Positions 8,958 through 18,220 are shown, numbered from the stretch's first letter. The stretch: DNA of 64,000 nt from CAVYYW01 sp963772845 (GCA_963772845.1 CAVYYW010000010.1:62001-126000), one strand, 5' to 3'. Numbers and translations are program-made. The notes: generated by a model from the sequence alone, not told the origin.

Positions 8958-10073
8958 TTATAGCACGTTTTTGGAATTCTTAGCCCTGGCATCATGGATT
9001 TGCTTTTCAATTTCTCTCGTATAGACTTCTATTTCTTCAAAAATCCGATTGGCATCGGTAAATATACTCCCGACATTGTAATGAACTGCATGGGTATCAG
9101 TGGTTATTTTAGTATAGCTGTCTTCATGAACCTGGCGCGCATTGCTGACTGCAGTCTTTAATAATTGTAAGGATGCTGCAGAAGGTTCTTTCGCGTAATT
9201 GCCGAACAGAACCACACATTTCATTAACTCAGCCATGAGAGGCTGAAAGCGGTACAGAGTACCCGTTCGAATGCTCAGATCAAGCATACTGCGTGTGATG
9301 CCGCGGGTTTGCAGAGCAAGACGCTCAAGGATTTGAATGGTGACATAGAGTTCGATTGCCTCATTTTTGCGTTTTCGCTGCAGAGGACTGTATCTTAAAC
9401 TGCGTTCCGCCTGGCCGATTTCTCCGTAAATTTCCTCAGTTTCCCTGACAACTTCTCGTGATTTCAGCAGGGCTTCATATAAATGCTTATTGTCCTGCTT
9501 ATTTAAAGAAACCTGATCAAGTATTTGACCAACATCAGCGGCGAGCTGATTAATCTTTTCAGTAAGGGCAGGGAAGGGGTTCGGTGGAAGGACAAAGATA
9601 TTGACAATGACGGCTACGGCGGCGCCAATTAATGTTTCAAAAATTCGTCCCCATACGTATTCTGTTCCGCTGTTTTGACTGAAAAAAAGCACGAGTAATG
9701 CACTGATCGCGACCTGCAGAACAAGGTAGGGCGGGAAATGGAGCGCCCTGGACAACGCAAAACTAAACAAAACGACTAATGCAATAGAAAGGATATTAAC
9801 ATTTAGAAGCAGGCTGATCACAAGACCGATAATAACCCCGCCGATTGTACCAAGTACGCGGTAAACCGCTCGTTCAATCGTGTCAAAAATCGCCACCTGA
9901 ATGACAAGCATGGCTGCAAGCGGAGCAAAAATCGGATAAGGTGTACCCAGAAGATTGTTGGCGATTGCCCATGATATTCCGGCTGAGAGGGCTGTTTTGA
10001 TGACCTGATAGGTAAGGCCGATTTTGTCGAACAGCTGCCGGCTTTTTCTGAGACCCAGATCCCTGACTTTCAT
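8958..10073 (-). CDS. FUSC / aromatic acid exporter family protein
   Basis: A 371-residue inner-membrane protein of the FUSC/DUF939 type (B. subtilis YqjA-like). The N-terminal ~170 residues hold about six membrane segments (TALSAGISWAIANNLLG, APLAAMLVIQ, YRVLGTIGGVIIGLVISLLL, and LIGAAVAVIVNIFVLPPNP at the end). The C-terminal ~200 residues are helical and cytoplasmic with a likely coiled coil. Family members are proposed to export aromatic acids or fusaric acid-like compounds; that is inference here. ATG at 10073 has GGAGGATTC upstream. Likely operon with the gene at 8448. Confidence 0.87.
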   Translation of the reverse strand: MKVRDLGLRKSRQLFDKIGLTYQVIKTALSAGISWAIANNLLGTPYPIFAPLAAMLVIQVAIFDTIERAVYRVLGTIGGVIIGLVISLLLNVNILSIALVVLFSFALSRALHFPPYLVLQVAISALLVLFFSQNSGTEYVWGRIFETLIGAAVAVIVNIFVLPPNPFPALTEKINQLAADVGQILDQVSLNKQDNKHLYEALLKSREVVRETEEIYGEIGQAERSLRYSPLQRKRKNEAIELYVTIQILERLALQTRGITRSMLDLSIRTGTLYRFQPLMAELMKCVVLFGNYAKEPSAASLQLLKTAVSNARQVHEDSYTKITTDTHAVHYNVGSIFTDANRIFEEIEVYTREIEKQIHDARAKNSKNVL

Positions 10074-10258
10074 ATGAATCCTCCACATTTGATTTATATA
10101 AAGGGTATACAAAATTTCATTTTATTAATAATAGTCATTTCCTTTATACGAGGCTTTCTAAACAAGAAAATAATGAAAGCGCTATCCTTTCTGCGGATGC
10201 TGATATATGACGGAATAATGGCAAAGTGATAAACTGTAAACAGAACTGGAGGGATAGT

Positions 10259-11491
10259 ATGACTGCATTTGAACAAAAACTTGAAAAGTACGCTGAACTA
10301 GCCATTAAAAATGGCGTAAATATTCAAAAAGGCCAGGAGTTGGTTATTACAGCCCCGATTTCCGCAATTGAATTTGTACGAATGGTAACAGACAAGGCTT
10401 ATCAGGCTGGCGCAAAGCATGTTCACTTCAGATGGAGCGACGATGCCATTACATTGTCCCGTTATAAGTATGCACCTGAAGAAGATTTTCATGATTTCCC
10501 GGAATGGGAAGCGAAGCGTCTAGAGGATCTGTCGGCTAGAGGGGCAGCATTTCTGGATCTTAAAGTACCCAACCCGGATTTGCTGACAAATGTTGACCCT
10601 GAGAAAGTTGCTGCAGACAATAAGACGGCAGGCTCAGCTTTGATGCCTTACCGAAATTACAGAATGTCTGATAAGGTAAGCTGGACACTTATTTCTGTGC
10701 CGTCAGCTGAGTGGGCTCACAGTGTTTTCCCAGACCTTGAAGCAGATGAGGCAATTGAGAAGCTATGGGAAGCTATTTTCACCATGACCAGAGCAGATCG
10801 GGACAATCCAGTTGAGGCCTGGGAAGAGCATAAGAACACATTGAGCGAGAAATCGGACTATTTGAATACCAAAAAATTTAAGAAGCTTCATTATAAAGCA
10901 CCTGGTACGGATCTCTCGATTGAATTCCATCCTAAACACCTATGGGCAAGCGCGGCAACCAGCCACCCGGACGGTACAGAATTCATCAAAAATATTCCGA
11001 CTGAAGAAGTATTTACAATGCCATTGAAAACTGGCGTTAATGGCAAGGTAACGAGTACAATGCCGTTAAATTACAGCAGTACATTAATTGAAGAAATTTC
11101 ACTAACGTTTGAAAATGGCAAGATCGTGGATTACTCAGCGAAAAACGGGTATGAAACACTGAAGCGTCTAATTGAAACGGATGAAGGATCCCATTATCTG
11201 GGTGAGGTGGCGCTTGTGCCGAACAATTCACCTATTTCACAGTCTGGCCTCATATTTTTCAACACATTATTTGATGAGAACGCTTCATGTCACCTAGCAA
11301 TCGGAAAGGCTTATCCGACTTGTATTGAAGGCGGAACGAAAATGAGTGATGAAGAATTGGCTCAACACGAAGTGAACGACAGCATAAATCATGTTGATTT
11401 CATGATTGGCTCTGACCAGCTGGATATTGATGGGGAGTCAGAAAACGGCGAAAGAGTCCCACTGTTAAGAAAAGGACTTTGGGTAATTTAA
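10259..11491 (+). CDS. Aminopeptidase, M29 family (AmpS type)
   Basis: A 410-residue metallo-aminopeptidase close to AmpS/AmpII/PepS enzymes. It cleaves N-terminal residues of peptides in the cytoplasm. Recognisable stretches: LAIKNGVNIQKGQELVI (start), EEVFTMPLKTGVNGKVTST (about residue 260, metal region), then LIFFNTLFDENASCHLAIG and a C-terminal LRKGLWVI. Metal ligands are expected among the Glu and His residues of the ALVPNNSPIS to FDENASCHLA stretch and the late HVDFMIGS motif. The ATG at 10259 has CTGGAGGGA upstream. Followed by a strong terminator, so it is a single-gene unit. Confidence 0.93.
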   Translation: MTAFEQKLEKYAELAIKNGVNIQKGQELVITAPISAIEFVRMVTDKAYQAGAKHVHFRWSDDAITLSRYKYAPEEDFHDFPEWEAKRLEDLSARGAAFLDLKVPNPDLLTNVDPEKVAADNKTAGSALMPYRNYRMSDKVSWTLISVPSAEWAHSVFPDLEADEAIEKLWEAIFTMTRADRDNPVEAWEEHKNTLSEKSDYLNTKKFKKLHYKAPGTDLSIEFHPKHLWASAATSHPDGTEFIKNIPTEEVFTMPLKTGVNGKVTSTMPLNYSSTLIEEISLTFENGKIVDYSAKNGYETLKRLIETDEGSHYLGEVALVPNNSPISQSGLIFFNTLFDENASCHLAIGKAYPTCIEGGTKMSDEELAQHEVNDSINHVDFMIGSDQLDIDGESENGERVPLLRKGLWVI

Positions 11492-11503
11492 TAAAGAAAA
11501 AAC

Positions 11504-11534
11504 AAGAGTGCGGTAGATCTCCGCACTCTTTTTA
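11504..11534 (+). terminator. Terminator of the aminopeptidase gene
   Basis: AAGAGTGCGG and CCGCACTCTT arms, loop TAGATCT, then TTTTATTTT. Confidence 0.95.
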
Positions 11535-11540
11535 TTTTAG

Positions 11541-11765
11541 ATGGAGTGGCGGGTAAATCATGAGAAATGGCGGGTAAACCGTGAGAAGTGGCGGGTAAAC
11601 CATGAAAAGTGGCAAGTAAAACGCAAAAGTAGTAACCAAATATCTAATGGAAACGGTCCCACAACGTCACGAAGCAACTTCAAGTTCAATTCGGAAGCTG
11701 ATTTAAAGCTTTTCTTAAAAAAATCAGCTTTATTTCATGAAAAATCATGATTTTTCATCCCTTTT
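11541..11765 (+). repeat. Composite hairpin element with 21-bp tandem units
   Basis: Four degenerate ~21-bp units built on GTGGCGGGTAAACC (11545-11630) are followed by a GGAAACGGTCCC segment and an inverted repeat (TCGGAAGCTGATTT to AAATCAGCTTTATTTC, about 11690-11740), then TCATGAAAAATCATGATTTTTCAT. The same parts occur in reverse order on the other strand at 59330-59580. Noncoding; the 69-codon open frame here reads the repeat. Confidence 0.8.
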
Positions 11766-11797
11766 TTCAATTTAATCTTTATTTTCTTTGATGCTCT

Positions 11798-11834
11798 TTA
11801 AAAAAGGACCAGACTTATTCGCGTCTGGTCCTTA
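11798..11834 (-). terminator. Terminator of the frameshifted lipoprotein gene
   Basis: 11-bp perfect arms AAGGACCAGAC and GTCTGGTCCTT with an A-rich left flank. Confidence 0.9.
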
Positions 11835-11843
11835 GAATTTGAT

Positions 11844-12780
11844 TTAAGACACTGGCTTAAGTGCGGCAGCAATCTCTATAGGTGTGAGGGGTTCCTGATG
11901 GCCGGTCACTGTATATATCTCTGCATGGTCTTGATATCTAACCGTTGCGCTGTGATGCTTCTTCCAGTTATCAATAGTAATGACCCCGTGCTCGTGAGGT
12001 GGCGGGAGCATATGATCGTGCAAGTAGGAAACGATTGATTTGGCAATTTTCACACCGTGGGCACCGCTATTGGAATAAGATGTATCGTTCGGACTGTCAA
12101 TGCGGATATACCAGCGGCCTTCGTTCCAAGTTATATAATCGTGACCCGCTGCGCCTTCCTGAAGCGCTTTGATACCGTTGCCAAGATCTAAATTCGTTTG
12201 CTTGACCTGCTGGTAGTTCTTCATTTGTTTTGCTGCTTCTGTGCTGTTTTTGTACTCCGTTCCGCTGAGGGAAGCGATGTTCCAGTCATCAGGGTAGGCT
12301 TTAAGCTGTGAGCTGTTCACAGGAATCTGTTTATCAGCTTGTATAAGCTTGATCTCGTAGTGATAGGTCTCCGATTTTGTAACAGCAGTTAAATGTTTGT
12401 TTTTTGCTGTTGAGATCGTTGTCGGGGCCAAAACAGGCACCTTCGTGTGAAGCGTTGAAACTGCTTTGGAAATTACTTCTTGATTGGATGGCGGATTGCT
12501 TTGCTTCTGTCCAGATCCGGACTCGCTATTACTGTTGTCACTACTGGATTTACCAGACGTGGAACTGTTGGTTGAGTCCTGAGAGCTGCTGGATGCAGCG
12601 CTGCTGTCCGATTTATTTTGGCTGGACTGACTGCCGTTATCAGCTGCACTGGCTGGTCTCTTTATTTTGTGAAGATTTGGTGTTGTTATTCGTTGCTTTC
12701 TGATCCTGATTGCATCCTGCTGAAACCAAAAGAAGGGCGGTTGCGAGAAACAACGCTGCGGGCGAAAGTAATTTTTTCAT
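11844..12780 (-). pseudogene. Lipoprotein gene with apparent frameshift
   Basis: An ATG at 12780 with a GGGGGAGAAG box opens a frame encoding a lipoprotein signal (LFLATALLLVSAGC) and a polar linker. It hits TGA after 47 codons. One base off, the reading continues without a stop from about 12650 to 11844: a Ser/Asn/Gln-rich linker of ~70 residues and a globular C-terminal ~200 residues (LDLGNGIKALQEGAAGHDYITWNEGRWYIRI region). The two frames differ by one base and join cleanly near 12645-12660. The product would be a ~311-residue surface lipoprotein of unknown function. Either real decay or a sequence error; the shift site is not a long homopolymer. Confidence 0.75.
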
Positions 12781-12910
12781 TGATTCTTCTCCCCCTTATC
12801 GAGTCTAATTATTAACTACCCTCATTTATATGTTAGTAAAAGTGGAATGCTGAATAGTCATCATTATTTATAGCAGCGGAAGAGCACGATTACCGTAAGG
12901 ATTTTTCAAC

Positions 12911-12952
12911 AAAAAAAGTGCAGAGAACCTTCTTCCAGGTCACTCTACACTC
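12911..12952 (-). terminator. Probable terminator of asnB
   Basis: Imperfect hairpin: AGTGCAGAGAACCT pairs with AGGTCACTCTACACT; the left A run is the minus-strand T tract. Confidence 0.7.
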
Positions 12953-12967
12953 TTAGTTACATTTTAT

Positions 12968-14794
12968 TTAAAGCTTGACGTTAATCTTGTACTCCTTCAA
13001 CCAGCCGTTGATTTGGAGCAGGTAATCGAGAAGTTGTCTGGCTTTTGATCCATTTATATCCTCATCGTTTCCTTCAGCAATCATTCTGACACGTTCTGCG
13101 TCGATCATCGGCAGAATCGGAGACTGCTCATCATCGAGTACATCAATCATCCATTGGCTGATGCCTTCAAGATAGGCGGCGTCTTTTGTGCTTGGGTAGG
13201 CGCTTTTTCTTCTGTTTCGAACATCATCTTCAAGAATGCCTTCAAATGCACGTCTCAGGATGCCTTTTTCAATATTATCGATGCTTTTCATTTCAAAAGG
13301 AATGTTCCAGAGATATTCCACCAAACGGTAATCACAGAACGGGACACGCACTTCGAACCCAGTCATCATACTTGCTCTGTCTTTACGATCAAGCATGAAG
13401 GGGAGGAAGCGTGTAATGAACATATACGACATTTGGCGCTGCTTCGCTTCGAGATCGCTTTCGCCTTCCAGAAATGGAACCTCACTGAGAGCATCCTGGA
13501 ACCGCTGTTTCCGATAGTCATCTGGATTAATTTTTTCCTTAAGGTCATCAGACAAGATATCAGAAACATAGCCAAGGTTAACAAGCCATGGGAAAATATC
13601 TGCATTCAAGAACTGCTCCTGATGGAACCATGGATACCCCGAGAAGACCTCGTCAGCCGATTCGCCTGACAGGGCGACAGTCGCGTCCTTTTTCATTTCT
13701 GTAAAAAGGAGATAAAGTGACGTTTCGATCTCACCAACGCCAGGCAGGTCTCTGGCTCTCATCGGCATCAGCAGGTTATTCACCAGCTTCTCAGCTCCGA
13801 ATACCACGGAATGGTGATCGGTGCCAACATCCTCTACAACACGCTTTACCCAAGGTTCATCCATATCCCGGCGGAGAAAATCCTGTTCAAAATCTTTTTC
13901 GTTATTCACAAAATCGATCGAATAGGTTGAAAGGGTTCGGCCTTCTTCTTTATAATCTCTGCCTGCTAACGCGGTCAGTCCGCTGGAGTCCAGACCGCCT
14001 GAAAGCATGGAGACAAGCGGCCGATCAGCAACCAGCTGGCGTTTCACGGTATCTTCTAATAAAGAGCGGATCGTTTTGACGGTTGTATCAATATCATCCG
14101 TATGCGGCTTGCTTTCGAGCTTCCAGTACTGCTCCGTCTTCACGTCATCAGCTGTAAATGTCATGTAGTGGCCGGCGCGAACTTCTTCGATATCTTTAAA
14201 GACGCCTTTTCCCGGGGTGCGCATAGGTCCAAGGGCAAAAACTTCTGCTAAACCTTCCTTGTCAACTTCCACGTCGACAAGCGGGTGAGAAAGCAGAACT
14301 TTTAATTCCGAACCAAATATGATTGCGCTGTTCCGTCTCGCAAAAAATAATGGTTTCACACCTAAGTGATCCCTGCCGAGCATCAGTTTCTGTGACCTTT
14401 CGTCCCAAATGCCAAACGCAAAAATGCCATTGAAATGGCGGACACAATCCTCATCCCATTCAAGATAGGCATGCAGGAGCACTTCTGTATCGGAAGTTGT
14501 ATTAAACGTATGGCCTTTCGTTTCCAGTTCCTCTTTTAACTCTTGATAATTGTAAAGCTCGCCATTATATGAGAGGGCAATCGTATCGTCGCCGTCTTGA
14601 AAAAGCATCGGCTGTTTGCCGCCCTCTGGATCGATAACAATTAAACGACGATGGCCAAGCGCTGCACGCTCAGATAGCCAGAAACCATCCGCATCCGGGC
14701 CGCGATGCGCGATCGCATCCGTCATTTCCTTGAGAACGGCCTTTTGTTCAGTCATGTCATTTTGCCAATCAATCATTCCTGCAATTCCGCACAT
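12968..14794 (-). CDS. asnB: Asparagine synthetase (glutamine-hydrolysing)
   Basis: A 608-residue AsnB-type enzyme that makes asparagine from aspartate, ATP and glutamine. After Met removal Cys2 (MCGIAGM) is the glutaminase nucleophile. HRGPDADG (about residue 31), LSYNGELYNYQE and SDTEVLLHAY complete the class II amidotransferase domain. The synthetase domain has the PP-loop SMLSGGLDSSGLTALAG (about residue 263) and ALSGESADEVFSGYPWF. Length is close to B. subtilis AsnB/AsnO (over 600). ATG at 14794 with GAAGGAAT upstream. It is monocistronic and divergent from the TetR gene; the shared 280-bp spacer probably holds both promoters. Confidence 0.93.
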   Translation of the reverse strand: MCGIAGMIDWQNDMTEQKAVLKEMTDAIAHRGPDADGFWLSERAALGHRRLIVIDPEGGKQPMLFQDGDDTIALSYNGELYNYQELKEELETKGHTFNTTSDTEVLLHAYLEWDEDCVRHFNGIFAFGIWDERSQKLMLGRDHLGVKPLFFARRNSAIIFGSELKVLLSHPLVDVEVDKEGLAEVFALGPMRTPGKGVFKDIEEVRAGHYMTFTADDVKTEQYWKLESKPHTDDIDTTVKTIRSLLEDTVKRQLVADRPLVSMLSGGLDSSGLTALAGRDYKEEGRTLSTYSIDFVNNEKDFEQDFLRRDMDEPWVKRVVEDVGTDHHSVVFGAEKLVNNLLMPMRARDLPGVGEIETSLYLLFTEMKKDATVALSGESADEVFSGYPWFHQEQFLNADIFPWLVNLGYVSDILSDDLKEKINPDDYRKQRFQDALSEVPFLEGESDLEAKQRQMSYMFITRFLPFMLDRKDRASMMTGFEVRVPFCDYRLVEYLWNIPFEMKSIDNIEKGILRRAFEGILEDDVRNRRKSAYPSTKDAAYLEGISQWMIDVLDDEQSPILPMIDAERVRMIAEGNDEDINGSKARQLLDYLLQINGWLKEYKINVKL

Positions 14795-15075
14795 GTTGTA
14801 TTCCTTCTTTCTGTCAGATCTAGGTGTAGAAAGTTAAGATTCGACTTAAATTAGTTAATGGTCGAAAAACACGCTAAAAAATCGACCAATTTCTCTTTCT
14901 GGTCATATTGTTATGTTAAATCGAATATAAATGGAATGCAACCGTTCTAATAAAAACACGAATGAAGTCCTATTTTAAGTGAAAAAGGCGACATTTTCCG
15001 GGTAAGTTGAATCATGGTCTAAGGCATGTATAATGATAAGAAAAAACAGGTCAGTTATCAGATAAGGTGCGGAGT

Positions 15076-15642
15076 ATGAAAAAATTACCGTCAGGAGACA
15101 AAAAAAATAAAATAATTCAAGCGGCGACGTCTCTTTTTTCGGAAAAAGGCGTGCGTCAAACATCAGTGAGCCAAATTGCAAAGCAGGCGGGCATTGGAAA
15201 GGGTACCATTTATTATTATTATCCGACTAAAACGGATATTTTGCTCGATTGTTATATGCGACATATTACCCAGAAGCGCTCAGAGGCTGTGAATCTTATA
15301 GAGAGTGGGAAGCAGACGGTTGAGGGACTGCAGAATGTTCTGCGCTTGATCAGCAATGAATCTCATCAGGATCCCTTTGTTTCCATGCTTTTTGAGGAAT
15401 TCAAGCAAGACAGGCTTCCGGAAATTGATCTTTGTTTTAAACAATCTGAAAAAGACGCGGTTAAAATCGTCAGCCGAATGCTTGAGACAGGGATAGGCAA
15501 AGGGGAAATAAAAGATGTGCCGCTTCCGCTTACAGCGTTTCTTCTGGTTCGGATGATGTTTGCCTACAATCTGGATTTCCCTAACACACAGAAAAGTGAT
15601 GAAGAATTCCTGCAGTTACTGGAGCAAATGCTGCTAAAGTAA
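15076..15642 (+). CDS. TetR/AcrR-family transcriptional regulator
   Basis: A 188-residue repressor. The N-terminal helix-turn-helix reads IIQAATSLFSEKGVRQTSVSQIAKQAGIGKGTIYYYYPTK (about residues 11-50), a full TetR_N domain. The C-terminal ligand domain has VSMLFEEFKQDRLPEIDL and is reminiscent of FadR-like regulators of Bacillus, but the ligand cannot be told. The ATG at 15076 follows AAGGTGCGGAG; a GTG three codons earlier is possible. Divergent from asnB. No operator was recognised in the spacer. Confidence 0.88.
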   Translation: MKKLPSGDKKNKIIQAATSLFSEKGVRQTSVSQIAKQAGIGKGTIYYYYPTKTDILLDCYMRHITQKRSEAVNLIESGKQTVEGLQNVLRLISNESHQDPFVSMLFEEFKQDRLPEIDLCFKQSEKDAVKIVSRMLETGIGKGEIKDVPLPLTAFLLVRMMFAYNLDFPNTQKSDEEFLQLLEQMLLK

Positions 15643-15677
15643 CGTTGAGAGGATTTAACGTGGTATGAATTTTTTTA

Positions 15678-15704
15678 ACACAATGGGCTTCAAATCATAG
15701 ACTA
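15678..15704 (+). promoter_or_regulatory. Candidate sigma-K promoter of the gerP-like genes
   Basis: -10 element CATAGACTA (15696-15704) fits the sigma-K pattern CATAnnnTA, with ACAC at 15678-15681 14-16 nt upstream fitting the -35 AC. It lies ~20 nt before the first gerP-like start, consistent with mother-cell expression known for gerP operons. Predicted by eye only. Confidence 0.55.
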
Positions 15705-15724
15705 GAGTAAAAGCGGGTGATTGA

Positions 15725-15967
15725 ATGTCTTTAGTCATTAACATCCAGGGTGTGAAAGTGAACAGCCTCGCAAATAATGCGTCCTTTGATGTTGGGCCGT
15801 GTATTCACAACAGTCACTCCTCCAATAATAAAGTATGGGGAAGCAATGTCTCGGTAGGTGATTACTCACCAGCAATCTCAAGAAACAATAATAATATATC
15901 AGACGATGACTGGAGCGATCAAAGTGAATTTTTTGGCGCAGACAGCGCGTTTACAAACCAGAGTTAA
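15725..15967 (+). CDS. GerPA/GerPF-type spore germination protein 1
   Basis: An 80-residue member of the GerPA/GerPF family. The family signature runs from the N-terminus: short beta stretch SLVINIQGVKVNSL, then NNASFDVGP, HNSHSS and SVGDYSP. The acidic Asn/Ser-rich C-terminus varies. GerP proteins sit at the spore coat and let germinants pass to inner-membrane receptors. ATG at 15725 follows GCGGGTGA. First of three tandem homologues. The canonical B. subtilis/B. cereus gerP operon has six different genes (A-F); GerPB, C, D and E types are absent here. Confidence 0.88.
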   Translation: MSLVINIQGVKVNSLANNASFDVGPCIHNSHSSNNKVWGSNVSVGDYSPAISRNNNNISDDDWSDQSEFFGADSAFTNQS

Positions 15968-15989
15968 TCAGGTGTTAGGAGAGAATTAA

Positions 15990-16232
15990 ATGCCATATGC
16001 GATTAATATTTTCAATATAAAAACGAATGGGATCTCGACAAACGGAAGTATTGATATCGGACCAACCGTTCACAATAGTCATACGTCTGCCATTAAGCAG
16101 GTGGGAGCAAACATTTCACTTGGCGATTTCTCGCCATCCTCCTCAGTGAATATTAATAATAATTTTGATCCGGATGTTGTCGATCAAGGGCAGATTGCGA
16201 ATCCATCATCACCACTTTCAAACCAGGTATAG
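15990..16232 (+). CDS. GerPA/GerPF-type spore germination protein 2
   Basis: An 80-residue paralogue of its neighbours, with NGSIDIGPTVHNSHTS and ISLGDFSPSSS, followed by a variable Asn/Pro/Ser tail. ATG at 15990 has TTAGGAGAGAA upstream. It lies 22 nt after the first gene and 22 nt before the third, so one transcript is very likely. Closest of the three to the GerPF pattern by its GDFSP motif; I cannot assign it to a specific GerP subtype. Confidence 0.88.
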   Translation: MPYAINIFNIKTNGISTNGSIDIGPTVHNSHTSAIKQVGANISLGDFSPSSSVNINNNFDPDVVDQGQIANPSSPLSNQV

Positions 16233-16254
16233 TGAACCGAAATGGGTGGTAAAA

Positions 16255-16509
16255 ATGTCTTTCACGGTTAATATTAATAACTTTCGAGTAAATAACATGA
16301 TCAACAATGCTTCTATTATTATTGGGCCAGGGTTTCATAACAGCCATTCTTCGTCCACAAAGCTGATCGGCAATAACAGCACAGAAGGGGACGAGGCTCC
16401 AGCATTGGCAGACATGAAGATCCTGAGCAGTGATTCTGATATCAATGATCAATCAGAAGTGGCTACCAGTGACCCGGTCGCAGCAAATCAGGGAGAGCAA
16501 TGGCAATAA
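16255..16509 (+). CDS. GerPA/GerPF-type spore germination protein 3
   Basis: An 84-residue third homologue: FTVNINNFRVNNM, NNASIIIGPGFHNSHSSSTK, then the divergent NNSTEGDEAPALADM in place of the SVGDYSP motif, and an acidic tail ending in Gln-rich residues. I start at the ATG at 16255 behind GGGTGG; the open frame reaches 16165 but overlaps gene 2. The loss of the SxGDxSP motif suggests functional divergence after duplication. Convergent with the DUF1259 gene, only 14 nt away. Confidence 0.85.
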   Translation: MSFTVNINNFRVNNMINNASIIIGPGFHNSHSSSTKLIGNNSTEGDEAPALADMKILSSDSDINDQSEVATSDPVAANQGEQWQ

Positions 16510-16523
16510 TAGATCAGCTGTGC

Positions 16524-16997
16524 TCAATTCCTTTTAATGGATTGTGCTCGTGAAATAGCATATTTAACAGTTTGAGCCAGCTTTTTGGCATCTCCTGTAC
16601 CTTGGAAATGCAGGTACATAATACGCGGATCCTCGTGCATCCAATGATTGTGGATGGCTGACACATCAAAACCGCCTTTCCGAAGTGCATCGACCACCGG
16701 ACTTACTTCACCCTGCAAGAGAGCAAATTCCCCCATTACAACCGTTTGAAGACCGACTTTTTGGAAATTCGCCGAGAATTCCAGCTCCATCATCTCGGGA
16801 GACATTTTGTGCCCTTTATATGAGACAGACAGCCCGTCCCGCTCAATAGTCACTTTACAAACCCCTTCGTCCAATTTCACATTATCAAAAACCTGCTGGA
16901 TTGGCTTACAGTCAGCAGCTGAACTTTTTGCACTCGAAACACCTGACGGCAGGATAAATAATGTTATTGAAAGAATCAAAACGATGACCCTTTTCAT
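16524..16997 (-). CDS. Secreted DUF1259 (LppY/LpqO-like) protein
   Basis: A 157-residue protein with a Sec signal (MKRVIVLILSITLFILPSGVSSA) and one DUF1259 domain. The C-terminal motif FDVSAIHNHWMHEDPRIMYLHFQGTGDA is the family hallmark; its histidine pair suggests metal binding, which is inference. Homologues often carry two such domains; this one has one and is about half the usual length. ATG at 16997 follows GGAGGTGA. It may be a spore or surface protein, but its function is unknown. Convergent with the gerP-like genes. Confidence 0.8.
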   Translation of the reverse strand: MKRVIVLILSITLFILPSGVSSAKSSAADCKPIQQVFDNVKLDEGVCKVTIERDGLSVSYKGHKMSPEMMELEFSANFQKVGLQTVVMGEFALLQGEVSPVVDALRKGGFDVSAIHNHWMHEDPRIMYLHFQGTGDAKKLAQTVKYAISRAQSIKRN

Positions 16998-17056
16998 AAA
17001 ATCACCTCCATGTTTTGGTGATAGTATGTGTGATAATAAAAAGAATTATGAGCCTG

Positions 17057-17563
17057 TTATAGCTCACTAAAAAATTGTGGACTTTGATCGGCTTGCCGGC
17101 GATTACGGCAAAGAGTGAAAAGGTCTTCAAGGAAATTTTCCGAATCGGCCGGGGATTCAGGGAAGGGAATTTCAACAATTGAAGAACCGTTCCTCTGTTG
17201 AAAATAGGCTTTCCTCAGCTGATTTTTGCCGTCTCGTTTAAGCGGATTATACCGCCACTTAAGAAATAGTCGGCCATCATGCTCGACCAATGTTTGTATT
17301 TCACAAAGGGTTGTTGATTTATTAGATGGATAAACGACAAGGTAGTAATTGTCATTTCTATGCCAGTCAATAAAAAGAAGATAGAAGCCTTCTTCATGTA
17401 ATTTTTCGGTGTAAAATGCGGCTGCCAATGGCTTTCCATTTGTCCATTGATGAAAATCTTTGAGGCTTTCTACCTCTCCTGCAACCTCTGTCACTTCGAA
17501 CATCGTTGAATCCTTCATCCCTCGGATTTGCTCTGCAAGCAGCAGCGCCTCATGTTTTTTCAT
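17057..17563 (-). CDS. Hypothetical protein
   Basis: A 168-residue soluble protein beginning MKKHEALLLAEQIRGMKD. The middle is beta-rich: FEVTEVAGEVESLKDF, LHEEGFYLLFIDWHRNDNYYLVVYP, LCEIQTLVEHDGRLFLKWRYNPLKRDGKN. No signal or membrane segment. The ATG at 17563 has an ideal AAAGGAGGATGA site, which decides the start against the longer open frame to 17680. I do not recognise the family. It ends 60 nt downstream of the DUF1259 start, on the same strand; cotranscription is possible. Confidence 0.7.
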   Translation of the reverse strand: MKKHEALLLAEQIRGMKDSTMFEVTEVAGEVESLKDFHQWTNGKPLAAAFYTEKLHEEGFYLLFIDWHRNDNYYLVVYPSNKSTTLCEIQTLVEHDGRLFLKWRYNPLKRDGKNQLRKAYFQQRNGSSIVEIPFPESPADSENFLEDLFTLCRNRRQADQSPQFFSEL

Positions 17564-17689
17564 CGGATCATCCTCCTTTAAATATATATTAAATGTACAA
17601 AACCAATCGTTGACTGTCCATTTCATTTTCAGCCATGCAAAGCAACTCATGATAAATTGGAAGACGCTCGCTTTCAGCATGCCTCCTCA

Positions 17690-18220
17690 TGCCCACAGGT
17701 GAAACAGTCCATCGGTATCCTCATGCCTGTTGATTTCGCTCAGGGCTGCTCGCTTTCCACGGGCACGGCCTCAGCTAACGTTGGTGTGGTTTCTTTGTGC
17801 GCCAAAGTGGATCTTCGGACGCATGCTAGTCCCGTCGGAATCTCGCACCTTCTGCTTTAATCAACGTATTTGTTGCCTGATGAGGCCGTTTAGAAGTCAT
17901 TTGGGGCTATAGGTATTCAGCGGCCGTTTCTGATTCTGATTCCGCAGGCATTAAAATTAGATTTTCCAATATTTCACTTTGGCACATAAACGATTGCTTT
18001 TGGCGCATAAAACTCAAAATCGGCACATAAATCACTGACTTTGGCACATAAAACTTAAATTCGGCACATAAATCACTGACTTTGGCACATAACACTAAAA
18101 TTGTGAAGCGCAAACTAAGAATTTTGACGTGCTCAACCTTGTATGAAAGGTTGAGCGATTTATTTTTCATCTAAAAGTGCACCTTAAATCCTTAAATGGC
18201 TTTTCAAATGACGATGGAAT
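17690..18220 (+). repeat. Composite intergenic repeat, copy 2
   Basis: Same order of parts as 7735-8130. The long GC-rich element (17690-17930, marker AAAGTGGATCTTCGGACGC at 17804) is followed by a ~21-bp array of GGCACATAAA boxes (17970-18100). Then comes a hairpin with arms GCTCAACCTT and AAGGTTGAGC (18131-18156). In copy 1 the second arm is degenerate. The rest up to 18480 holds no gene I can support. Confidence 0.85.

Noticed and set aside
14795..15075. T-box or riboswitch before asnB
   Set aside because: No T-box GGUGG-type antiterminator motif or specifier loop was found.
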